64,000 nucleotides of DNA, taken from NCBI GenBank assembly GCA_964439955.1, contig CAYTPX010000002.1:109640-173639 (forward strand). Reading direction: 5' to 3'. Shown in pieces: positions 27,279 to 34,407 of this stretch (position 1 is its first letter; each line of letters begins with the position of its first letter). The translations under genes and the position numbers were made by a program. The DNA comes from UBA1794 sp964439955. GTDB lineage: Bacteria; Bacteroidota; Bacteroidia; Bacteroidales; Bacteroidaceae. Below the pieces are notes generated by a model, which did not search any database, was not told where the DNA came from, and was given only the letters and a program-made list of their open reading frames with translations.

Positions 27279-27354
27279 TTCTACAATTCTCCCTCCCGCC
27301 ATGGCCTTACGGGCAATGCCCATGGGGCAGGGTGGAAGTTGGTCAGCAACTCAT

Positions 27355-27398
27355 GAAAAACAGTCCGGGCTGCACGTCTTTCCGACGTACAGCCCGGA
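27355..27398 (-). terminator. Rho-independent terminator for rpmE2
   Basis: TCCGGGCTGCACGTC (27364-27378) pairs with GACGTACAGCCCGGA (27384-27398) with one mismatch. The minus strand then runs into a T tract (complement of AAAAAC at 27356-27361). Confidence 0.75.
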
Positions 27399-27425
27399 TT
27401 CCGTATCCCATCAGGGAACGATTCC

Positions 27426-27680
27426 TTACTTCTTTGTGCGGTTCCCGTAGCGGCTCATGAACTTGTCCACGCGCCCGGCGGTATCCACCAGTTTAGACTT
27501 GCCGGTATAGAAAGGGTGCGAGGTATTGGAAATTTCCAACTTAACCAAGGGATACGTCTCACCCTCGAATTCAATCGTGTCTTTCGTCGTACACGTGGAG
27601 CGGGAAATGAACATGTCGCCGTTCGACATGTCTTTGAAAACAACGGGCCGATAGTTCTCGGAATGGATTCCTTTTTTCAT
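27426..27680 (-). CDS. rpmE2: 50S ribosomal protein L31 type B
   Basis: 84 residues matching L31 type [21 protein letters not shown] at the start and [20 protein letters not shown] in the middle. The zinc-binding Cys set of type A is absent, so this is the zinc-independent form. Single gene with its own promoter and terminator. Confidence 0.95.
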   Translation of the reverse strand: MKKGIHSENYRPVVFKDMSNGDMFISRSTCTTKDTIEFEGETYPLVKLEISNTSHPFYTGKSKLVDTAGRVDKFMSRYGNRTKK

Positions 27681-27762
27681 TGTAGCTGTTTATTGTTTTT
27701 GTTCTGTTATATCCAAACTTGTCTGCCAATCCCGTTTAGGCCATAATGGCAAAAACGGTGTG

Positions 27763-27794
27763 CAAAGGTACTGATTATTTTGTTTTTGTCCAAG
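27763..27794 (-). promoter_or_regulatory. rpmE2 promoter
   Basis: On the minus strand, CTTG (27791-27794) is followed after 20 bases by TACCTTTG (27763-27770). Both boxes and the spacing fit the Bacteroidetes TTTG / TAnnTTTG pattern. Confidence 0.65.
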
Positions 27795-27893
27795 ATGAAC
27801 CGTTCCTTTTCTTTAGTTTGCCTTCATTTTTTGCACATCCGCAACACGTTTTGGGGGCTACGCATCCTCCTCCTTGGAAAAACAAGCCAAGGG

Positions 27894-27960
27894 AAGGTGG
27901 GAAAAGCGGCATGGCTTTCTCGCAAAACGGGCAGCACTTTTTCGGAAAAGCCTATGGCCT
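27894..27960. repeat. Dispersed FSGK-type palindromic repeat, copy 6
   Basis: Units GGTGGGAAAAGCGGCATGGC, TTTCTCGCAAAACGGGCAGC and ACTTTTTCGGAAAAGCC lie directly upstream of the fbaA -7 box. Confidence 0.65.
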
Positions 27961-27977
27961 ATTCGGAGTTTTATTAC

Positions 27978-27985
27978 TATATTTG
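27978..27985 (+). promoter_or_regulatory. -7 box for fbaA
   Basis: TATATTTG is an exact match 38 bases before the fbaA ATG. The -33 position falls at the edge of the repeat (TATGGCC), with no TTTG. Confidence 0.6.
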
Positions 27986-28022
27986 CAGTCGGAAAAATAC
28001 ATCTTTACAAAATTATTCAATC

Positions 28023-29024
28023 ATGGTAAATTACAAAGAATTGGGCCTCGTAAACACTCGTGACATGTTTGCGCGTGCTATCAAAGGGGGATATGCGATT
28101 CCCGCTTTCAATTTCAATAACATGGAGCAGCTGCAGGCTATCATACAGGCAGCCGTTGAAACAAAGTCTCCGGTTATTCTGCAGGTTTCCAAGGGTGCCC
28201 GCAACTATGCCAACCAGACGTTGTTGCGTTACATGGCGCAAGGTGCCGTAGAATATGCGAAGGAATTGGGTTGTGCCCATCCCGAAATAGTGCTTCACTT
28301 AGACCATGGCGACAGCTTCGAGTTGTGCAAGAGTTGCATTGATATGGGCTTTTCTTCTGTGATGATTGATGGCTCCCACCTCCCTTATGACGAAAATGTG
28401 GCTTTGACAAAGCAGGTTGTCGATTATGCCCACCAGTACGGCGTGACCGTCGAGGGTGAGCTCGGCGTCTTGGCTGGCGTGGAAGACGAAGTGGTGGCAG
28501 AACACCATACTTATACCAAGCCGGAAGAAGTGGTGGACTTCACATCCAAGACGGGATGCGACAGTTTGGCGATTTCTATTGGCACTTCCCACGGTGCGAA
28601 CAAGTTCAAACCCGAGCAATGCACCCGCAATGCCGACGGAATCTTGGTGCCGCCTCCCTTGGCATTCGACGTGTTGGATGGCGTGATGAAAGAACTTCCC
28701 GGATTCCCCATCGTCCTGCACGGTTCGTCGTCCGTTCCCCAAGAAGAAGTAGCAACAATCAACAAATATGGCGGTGCGCTGAAAGACGCGATCGGCATTC
28801 CTGAAGATCAACTCCGCAAGGCTTCCAAGAGCGCAGTCTGCAAAATTAACATCGACTCCGACAGCCGTCTGGCCATGACCGCCGCGATTCGCGAAGTATT
28901 GGCTACGAAACCGGCTGAGTTCGACCCCCGTAAATACTTGGGCCCGGCTCGTGAAAACATGAAGAAACTCTATATCCACAAGATTGTAGAGGTGCTCGGT
29001 TCTAACGACAAGTTGGCCCAATAA
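28023..29024 (+). CDS. fbaA: Fructose-1,6-bisphosphate aldolase, class II
   Basis: 333 residues; a zinc-dependent glycolytic aldolase. The start at 28023 follows the -7 box; a longer frame upstream runs through the repeat and has no homology. Motifs are IPAFNFNNMEQ, VLHLDHGDSFE with the zinc His, VTVEGELGVLAGVEDEV, AISIGTSHG with another His, and VLHGSSSVP. It is monocistronic, ending in a strong terminator. Confidence 0.95.
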   Translation: MVNYKELGLVNTRDMFARAIKGGYAIPAFNFNNMEQLQAIIQAAVETKSPVILQVSKGARNYANQTLLRYMAQGAVEYAKELGCAHPEIVLHLDHGDSFELCKSCIDMGFSSVMIDGSHLPYDENVALTKQVVDYAHQYGVTVEGELGVLAGVEDEVVAEHHTYTKPEEVVDFTSKTGCDSLAISIGTSHGANKFKPEQCTRNADGILVPPPLAFDVLDGVMKELPGFPIVLHGSSSVPQEEVATINKYGGALKDAIGIPEDQLRKASKSAVCKINIDSDSRLAMTAAIREVLATKPAEFDPRKYLGPARENMKKLYIHKIVEVLGSNDKLAQ

Positions 29025-29066
29025 TATTTTTCCCCCGCTTCGGAGAGGGGAAATATTGGGCATTAT

Positions 29067-29116
29067 AAAAAACGAACCCTAAAAGTCTTATCCCAACTTT
29101 TAGGGTTCGTTTTTTT
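29067..29116 (+). terminator. Rho-independent terminator after fbaA
   Basis: AACGAACCCTAAAAGT (29071-29086) pairs perfectly with ACTTTTAGGGTTCGTT (29096-29111), followed by a T run. Flanking A and T tracts make it work both ways. Confidence 0.9.
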
Positions 29117-29237
29117 ATTCCGCAAGGCTCGTTATAAGCAGGCTATAAAGTCCCAATCCTTATCCCCCGAAGTCCGAGTCAGCAACAGCCAGAATATCCA
29201 TTTTTTGTACTTCAGGGGGGAAAGGGCATTCTCCGGG

Positions 29238-29429
29238 TCAGTTGTTTTGACATGTACCGAATCTGTTTAACGAGCGGTTATATTCAAATCCGGAACTTTT
29301 GAGTTTCTCTTCCAAGTCACGCTGGTTTATGTCTAAATCAGCACAAAGTTCTTCCAACGAGGGATAATAATCGCGCAATTTCATGTTGATCAAGCTGTAA
29401 AGCATCATCGGGTCGTTAGGTAAATCCAT
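29238..29429 (-). CDS. DUF4250 domain protein
   Basis: 63 residues. The pattern LPNDPMMLYSLINMKLRDYYPSLEELC is the DUF4250 signature. It is probably a small helical cytosolic protein; function unknown in the family. A TACATTTG -7 box lies upstream at 29477-29484. Confidence 0.85.
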   Translation of the reverse strand: MDLPNDPMMLYSLINMKLRDYYPSLEELCADLDINQRDLEEKLKSSGFEYNRSLNRFGTCQNN

Positions 29430-29476
29430 ATTCTTTTTCCTTATTGTCCCCTGCGTAGGGCAGGCTTTTCAAGGCG

Positions 29477-29484
29477 CAAATGTA
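29477..29484 (-). promoter_or_regulatory. -7 box for the DUF4250 gene
   Basis: CAAATGTA on the plus strand reads TACATTTG on the minus strand, an exact TAnnTTTG match 48 bases before the start codon. Confidence 0.5.
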
Positions 29485-29575
29485 CAAAATCCATGCCTAA
29501 AGGATTCTTTTCTTTCGCCTCTTATTTTCCGGAAATGAGGGATTCCTGCGATGCGATATGCAGGGAAAAAGAAAA

Positions 29576-29608
29576 GCAGGAGAGAACTGTTGTAGGTTCT
29601 GCTCCTGC
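29576..29608 (-). terminator. Terminator for the GH43/GH51 unit
   Basis: GCAGGAGAGAAC (29576-29587) pairs with GTTCTGCTCCTGC (29596-29608) with a one-base bulge. The minus strand continues into CTTTTCTTTTTC. Confidence 0.6.
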
Positions 29609-29650
29609 ATTACACAATGCGGCACAGCCGCAATTCGACCGTATGCCCGG

Positions 29651-30718
29651 CTATTCTTTAAACTCAAGCGTCGTATTCCAATGCTTGGCCAGCCGTTCGG
29701 CTTCTTCCCGTGTGAGGTGGATGACAGCCCCATGCTTGGGCGATTGGAAATTAGTAGCTTTCATGACACCTTCGTTGAAATGCCCGAGATTGGTGAAATG
29801 TATGAAATCGGAGGTTTCGCTAAAGCCGAAATTGTGGGGATTGATACTGAATATGTCGTACATTAGCACCCATTTCTCTTCCCCTATGCGCTTCCACACA
29901 TTGGGGGCTTCGCATGCTCCGGGCTCCGGGTCATACCACTGCGGATCATAGGCGTATCCACTACAAAGGCTGTCGGATACTGCTTGCTTGATGCCGCCCG
30001 TTCCGTCGTGCGCCACGTAAAAGAGATGGTATTTGCCTTGCGCGTAGGTTATGTCACCATCAATGTACGATTTCGTAGTGTCTGGATATTGGAAAAGGAG
30101 GCACGGGGATGTCTCCATGCGGGTGAAGTCCTTGTCCATAAAAGCATAATAGATACGGTTCGTCCCATTCCCGTGCCGCATGGTGAAGTAGAGCATGATG
30201 CGCCCAGTCTGCGGGTCAATGGTTGTCTCGGGCGCCCATATACAACCCACGTCGCTCCACTCTTCAGGGAAAGCCTTGTCTACCCGGAAAACGGTATGTG
30301 TCCAATTGATGAGGTCATCCGACTTCATCAAGACGAGTCCCCGGTTGTTTCCCCATCCGTACAGCTCGCCGTCGCGTTCCCATTCGGTACTGCGCAATCC
30401 TTCGCGTTGCGCGAAGATGTGGAGGTCGGTCATCGCTAGATAAAAGATGCCATCCGGCCCACGGAAGATGTGCGGGTCGCGTATGCCCTGTTGCTCGGCA
30501 AGGGTGTCTCCAGCCAAGACCGGCTGACCGTTGTTGAGGGAAGTAAACGAATAACCGTCGGTGCTAATGGCCATAAACAGGTCGTGTGTTGGATCGGTGA
30601 AGTAGACCATGAGGTAAGCGGCCATATCCTTTTCCGAGAGATCCCCCTTGGCTTGGGCCGTTCCTATGGAAAGAGCCAACAGGAAGGCCAGAGCAATGGT
30701 TAATTGGTTGCGTCTCAT
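29651..30718 (-). CDS. Secreted GH43-family glycosidase (arabinan/xylan type)
   Basis: 355 residues with a signal peptide ending near AQA. The five-bladed propeller is suggested by GIRDPHIFRGPDGIFYLA (Asp near 81, the general base position), YIDGDITYAQGKYHLFYV (pKa Asp) and a Glu acid in ACEAPNVWKR near residue 280. It probably releases arabinose or xylose from plant polysaccharide in the periplasm. It overlaps the GH51 gene stop by four bases, so the two are coupled. Confidence 0.85.
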   Translation of the reverse strand: MRRNQLTIALAFLLALSIGTAQAKGDLSEKDMAAYLMVYFTDPTHDLFMAISTDGYSFTSLNNGQPVLAGDTLAEQQGIRDPHIFRGPDGIFYLAMTDLHIFAQREGLRSTEWERDGELYGWGNNRGLVLMKSDDLINWTHTVFRVDKAFPEEWSDVGCIWAPETTIDPQTGRIMLYFTMRHGNGTNRIYYAFMDKDFTRMETSPCLLFQYPDTTKSYIDGDITYAQGKYHLFYVAHDGTGGIKQAVSDSLCSGYAYDPQWYDPEPGACEAPNVWKRIGEEKWVLMYDIFSINPHNFGFSETSDFIHFTNLGHFNEGVMKATNFQSPKHGAVIHLTREEAERLAKHWNTTLEFKE

Positions 30719-33321
30719 TTGGCTGGCTGGTTAAGGATTCGTACTACAGTGAGGGAGTAAGCTGGCAATTCCAGCTGCAACTCTTTGTCCACAGTGCCAG
30801 TCTCGGTCGTAAGTTGCCCTTGGCGTTCTTCGGCTTTTCCTTGGAAAGTTGTTTTTTCCATATTAACCCCTGGGGCGATTTCTCCGGGCAGGGAGACGGA
30901 TAGTTGGGTAGCCACAGGAAGGATGTTGGCCAACTTGATGATCAAGTCCCCATTCTCCACATACACTACCGACGAGGCTACGCGCAAGCGTACAGCCGCA
31001 TCATTGCTTTCGACTTGGAGCGTATTACCTACATAGGTCGTACCACTATTTTGCCCGAACAACTGTTGTACGTAATAGTTGGGCGTGGGATGGATTTCGG
31101 TATTGGTAAAATAGATAAGGTCAGGATTCCAATTGGTTTGTCCCTCTTTGGCAAGAAGTGGGGCATAGGAAGCCATGCGTACGATATCGCCATTCCTTTC
31201 GATACCGCAAAGGTATGCGGATTCGACGAGGGCATTGTACACACTGTTACCCTTTGAAGCATATTCCCCCAAATAGACTTGCGATTTGTTCCGGTCGTAA
31301 TGGTCATAAAAATCCTGGTTGTGCAGGAACCAACCGGTCGATTGGTAATAATGTTCGTCAACTATAGGCACTTTCAGCCGGGTTGCGAAATCCCATCCTT
31401 CCTCATAGTCGCTACCTTCATTGAAAGGGCCTACCGTGCCAATCACGGTAATCTCGGGATGGCGCTCCTTCAGCGCATTGAAAATAAGTTCAAAACGCTC
31501 TTCAAAGACCTCAGAGATGAGATCCTCGTTTCCTACTCCTATGTATTTCAAGTTGAAAGGTTCGGGATGTCCTGCTTCGGCGCGCATCTTCGCCCATTCG
31601 GAAGTCTTAGGGTCACCGTTGGCATACTCCACGAGGTGGCATACTTCATCGATGTAAGCCTCCATTTCGTCCAAGGGGATTCCGCCCTGTTGCCCCGCAC
31701 CTCCTGTGCCGGAGTTTTGGCAAGGAACGGCAGCCGGCACCACCGGTATCGGTTCGGCGCCGATATCTTCACAAAAGAGGAAATATTCATAGTATCCTAA
31801 CCCGGCAGTCTGGTGATACCCCCAGATATTACGCTGCGGTTTACGCGCCTCGAGCGGGCCGACGGTTTGCTTCCAACGGTACATGTTGCCCAACCCGTCG
31901 CCATGGGCTACACAGCCGCCCGGGAAACGTACAAACTTCGGGTGCAAGTCGGCTATCGTTTGGGCCAAATCGGCGCGCAGCCCGTTTTTCCGGCCTTTGA
32001 ATGTTTTCTGCGGGAAGAGGGAAACCATGTCCAGAGCCACGGTACCCTCGGACAAAGGACGCACCTCGAGCCGGGCGTCCGTCGCGTCTGCTTCGGACTT
32101 CAACGTGGCCTTATACTGTTTCCACTCCGTGCCGGGCGCTGAAGTAGTGGCCGTGGCATAGACTTGCCCGTCCGCCCCCACGAGGGAGACTTGCAATTTG
32201 CCTTTTCCCCCGTCTATGCGGCGGGCAAAGACCGTGAAGTCATACTTGTCGCCGCGCTTGAGCGGGATTCCTTCAAACCCCGTGTTTTGCAGGGCAACGG
32301 CTCCTGGTTCGCGTGTCTCGATCAGGGCATAGTGGGGATTGTTGGGGTGGACGGGGGATTCGGTGGCTATATTGAAACTGCCCTTGTCGCCGGTTAGCGA
32401 CCAAGAATGCGTGGCATTCCAGTTTTGGTCGTTTCCCCGGTCGGAGGGGGTATATTCAAAGTCGCGGTTTTGCACCAGTTCGGCATAGAGCCCGCCGTCG
32501 GCAGCCCGGCTAATATCCTCGAAAAAGATGCCTATCAGCATCGGGCTGATGGCTTTCTTGCTTGCGGTGTCCAAGGATAACGTGGCCTTCAGAGGCTCCA
32601 GTCCAGCAAAACGGCGGGCGTCGCTCCGGGCATTTTCCGAATAGAGCGTGTTCTGCCAGGCACGTGCTTCCACTTCCCTCTCCAAGGCTTTCACCTCGTC
32701 GGTGGCCACCTTGGTTATCGTGCCGTAAGCCGTAGGGGCCACGGATGCGATGCTTTGGGCTTCCGGACCTGCCGTGCTACCCGGCACGGCACGGGCGGAA
32801 GTGTAGGCCATGAAGTCCTGCGTGAAACAGGCGTAGGTGGTGAAGCCGTCTTCCTCGCTGCCCGACTGCCATGTGACCATATACTGCCCCGAACGTTCGT
32901 CGTAGCGGGCCGCGACATGCAGGCAGTTGCCACCTTGCGGCATGACATAGGCATAGTTCTGCGGTTTCCAGTTGATGAGGTCGGGTGAACTGGCATGGGC
33001 GACAACCCCGTCGCACTCGTTCACGCTCCAGAGGGCATGCCAAGTTCCTTGCCCATCCTTCAGCAGGTAAGGCCAAAGCATGCGCTTTTCTGCCCCCCAA
33101 GGGCCATAATCGCAACGGACAAAGGAATAGCCCGGCCCAATGAGACTCCAGTCTTTCCCGTTTCCGCTCCACGCGCAATGGAGGCCGTCGCGTCCCCCGT
33201 TGGCGGAAGTTCCATACGTGTACAGGTAGAGCGAGTCGGGTTGGTTGGCCAGCAATGGCGGAGTGCCCGACAATGCAATCACCGCGGTAGCAAAGCCGGC
33301 ATGAATCCATTTCTTCTTCAT
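30715..33321 (-). CDS. Alpha-L-arabinofuranosidase (GH51) with an N-terminal GH43-like domain
   Basis: 868 residues from the ATG at 33321, giving a signal peptide (MKKKWIHAGFATAVIALSG). Residues 30-200 resemble a partial GH43-type propeller (GLHCAWSGNGKDW and HASSPDLINWKPQNY). The GH51 part starts near 250 (SPMLIGIFFEDISRAADGG), carries a carbohydrate-binding-like insert to about 445, then the barrel (KFVRFPGGCVAHGDG). The acid/base Glu lies in YIGVGNEDL and the nucleophile in VYLGEYAS. A C-terminal beta domain follows. It cleaves arabinofuranose from arabinan or arabinoxylan. A longer start at 33444 lies upstream of the -7 box and is rejected. Confidence 0.88.
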   Translation of the reverse strand: MKKKWIHAGFATAVIALSGTPPLLANQPDSLYLYTYGTSANGGRDGLHCAWSGNGKDWSLIGPGYSFVRCDYGPWGAEKRMLWPYLLKDGQGTWHALWSVNECDGVVAHASSPDLINWKPQNYAYVMPQGGNCLHVAARYDERSGQYMVTWQSGSEEDGFTTYACFTQDFMAYTSARAVPGSTAGPEAQSIASVAPTAYGTITKVATDEVKALEREVEARAWQNTLYSENARSDARRFAGLEPLKATLSLDTASKKAISPMLIGIFFEDISRAADGGLYAELVQNRDFEYTPSDRGNDQNWNATHSWSLTGDKGSFNIATESPVHPNNPHYALIETREPGAVALQNTGFEGIPLKRGDKYDFTVFARRIDGGKGKLQVSLVGADGQVYATATTSAPGTEWKQYKATLKSEADATDARLEVRPLSEGTVALDMVSLFPQKTFKGRKNGLRADLAQTIADLHPKFVRFPGGCVAHGDGLGNMYRWKQTVGPLEARKPQRNIWGYHQTAGLGYYEYFLFCEDIGAEPIPVVPAAVPCQNSGTGGAGQQGGIPLDEMEAYIDEVCHLVEYANGDPKTSEWAKMRAEAGHPEPFNLKYIGVGNEDLISEVFEERFELIFNALKERHPEITVIGTVGPFNEGSDYEEGWDFATRLKVPIVDEHYYQSTGWFLHNQDFYDHYDRNKSQVYLGEYASKGNSVYNALVESAYLCGIERNGDIVRMASYAPLLAKEGQTNWNPDLIYFTNTEIHPTPNYYVQQLFGQNSGTTYVGNTLQVESNDAAVRLRVASSVVYVENGDLIIKLANILPVATQLSVSLPGEIAPGVNMEKTTFQGKAEERQGQLTTETGTVDKELQLELPAYSLTVVRILNQPAK

Positions 33322-33369
33322 AAGTCGTAAGGTCGATTTGGTAAGGTTGAAAAATTTAGAATTGCGGAG

Positions 33370-33377
33370 CAAATTTA
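33370..33377 (-). promoter_or_regulatory. -7 box for the GH51-GH43 unit
   Basis: CAAATTTA reads TAAATTTG on the minus strand, 49 bases before the GH51 start at 33321. Confidence 0.5.
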
Positions 33378-33485
33378 GCAATTTGGCAGTAATTCCCATA
33401 CAAATTCGTCGGCTTCCCCCCCCCAAAAGGCGTTTTTTGCGCATCCAAAGCCTGTCCCATCGAAGAAAAAGTGGCGGCGGGACAG

Positions 33486-33527
33486 ATGGAAAGCGCTGGC
33501 ACTTTTCCCGGAAACCGCCATGGCTTA
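33486..33527. repeat. Dispersed FSGK-type palindromic repeat, copy 7
   Basis: GGAAAGCGCTGGCACTTTTC, CCGGAAACCGCCATGGCTTA. It reaches the stop codon of the HD gene, so the last bases of that gene belong to the repeat. Confidence 0.6.
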
Positions 33528-34022
33528 TTCAAGAAACATCTGCTCCAAAAGGCGGATTCCGGACGGGGTCTTGAAAATGTTGGACTTGATTTTCCCTACG
33601 GCCTCGTGCGAAACCCCGTCTTCGTGGATATTGACCAGGAAGTCGGCTTCTACCAAAATCTGGTAATCTGCCCCGCGGATGTCCTTGTACGTATGGTGAT
33701 GGGCGACCAGCCAGCAGACCCGGTCGATTTGCCCTGGGCTATATCCGCCCACGGCTTCCAGCAGCTTACGGGCTTCCGCAGGCCCTTCCAACTCTTGGTG
33801 CTTGCCGTCGCAAAGCCCATATTTCGCCTCACAAGCGTGGATGCCTATGTCGTGTACGATGGCAGCCGCCTCTAAGACAAAAAGCGTATCCGGGTCAAGC
33901 CGTTCCAGCATGCCGATTGTGGATGCGAAGGCATAAACCTTCATGAAGTGCTGTATGCGGGGCGCGTCGCCCCGGTCGTATTCAACCATTGCGGCTATCA
34001 GCCGTGCGTGTTCCATTTCCAT
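33525..34022 (-). CDS. HD-domain metal-dependent phosphohydrolase
   Basis: 165 residues from the ATG at 34022. Motifs are IQHFMKVYAFA (first His), VLEAAAIVHDIGIHACEAKYG with the HD pair near 72-73, and CWLVAHHHTYKDIRG with the second His set. These are typical of small HD hydrolases acting on nucleotides; the substrate is unknown. A longer start at 34163 reads through GC-rich spacer and is rejected. Its 3' end overlaps a repeat copy. Confidence 0.8.
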   Translation of the reverse strand: MEMEHARLIAAMVEYDRGDAPRIQHFMKVYAFASTIGMLERLDPDTLFVLEAAAIVHDIGIHACEAKYGLCDGKHQELEGPAEARKLLEAVGGYSPGQIDRVCWLVAHHHTYKDIRGADYQILVEADFLVNIHEDGVSHEAVGKIKSNIFKTPSGIRLLEQMFLE

Positions 34023-34132
34023 AGTTCTAAATTTATATATATTAGGGACAGGGCTTTCCATGGCGGGCCGTTGGAATATCCGGCAGCCTTGCTGCCGCTT
34101 GCCTTTTCCACTTGGGGATGGTTCCCGCACGG

Positions 34133-34140
34133 CAAAAGTA
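34133..34140 (-). promoter_or_regulatory. -7 box for the HD-domain gene
   Basis: CAAAAGTA reads TACTTTTG on the minus strand, an exact TAnnTTTG match. It would give a leader of about 105 bases before the ATG at 34022. Confidence 0.4.
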
Positions 34141-34168
34141 GCAAAACGGGGCAACAAACGCATAAGAG

Positions 34169-34235
34169 CCTATGGGGAAAAGAAGAAAAGCCGAAACGTT
34201 TTTTCCCGAAAGCGGCAGGGCTTTTCCCGGGCAAC
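34169..34235. repeat. Dispersed FSGK-type palindromic repeat, copy 8
   Basis: CTATGGGGAAAAGAAGAAAA, GCCGAAACGTTTTTTCCCGA, AAGCGGCAGGGCTTTTCCCG. The GCGGCAGGGCTTTTCC unit is shared with the clpC copy at 18541-18556. Confidence 0.65.
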
Positions 34236-34286
34236 CCGGACGGGAGTCCGGCAAGGGATTGTGTCAAAATGGCAGAATACGGCCAA

Positions 34287-34302
34287 TGGCATTCTTTTTG
34301 CA
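34287..34302 (+). promoter_or_regulatory. Candidate sigma-54 promoter for htpG
   Basis: TGGCATTCTTTTTGCA matches the -24/-12 consensus TGGCACG-N4-TTGCA. GG at 34288-34289 and GC at 34300-34301 have exactly 10 bases between them. Transcription would start near 34313, leaving about 95 bases of leader. No TAnnTTTG box fits better. Confidence 0.6.
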
Positions 34303-34407
34303 CAAAGGGATAGTGGCCATTCTTCCCAACCAATGCCCGGAAGCCGCAGGCGGTAGGGGAGGAGGCCCGCAAACGGAATAGAGGAATATCATAAAACATT
34401 TTTTCAT

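Larger units (their letters stand above)
27681..28022. other. Divergent spacer between rpmE2 and fbaA
   Basis: This 342-base gap contains the rpmE2 promoter (27763-27794), a dispersed repeat (27894-27960) and the fbaA -7 box (27978-27985). Frames reading through it into fbaA have no family similarity. Confidence 0.65.
34023..34407. other. Divergent regulatory spacer between the HD gene and htpG
   Basis: This 385-base gap contains a minus-strand -7 box (34133-34140), a dispersed repeat (34169-34235) and a sigma-54-like promoter before htpG (34287-34302). Several frames cross it but none resembles a known protein. Confidence 0.65.

Noticed and set aside
27780..28022. 81-residue N-terminal extension of fbaA
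   Set aside because: It reads through a dispersed repeat and the -7 box; family members begin at MVNYKELG.
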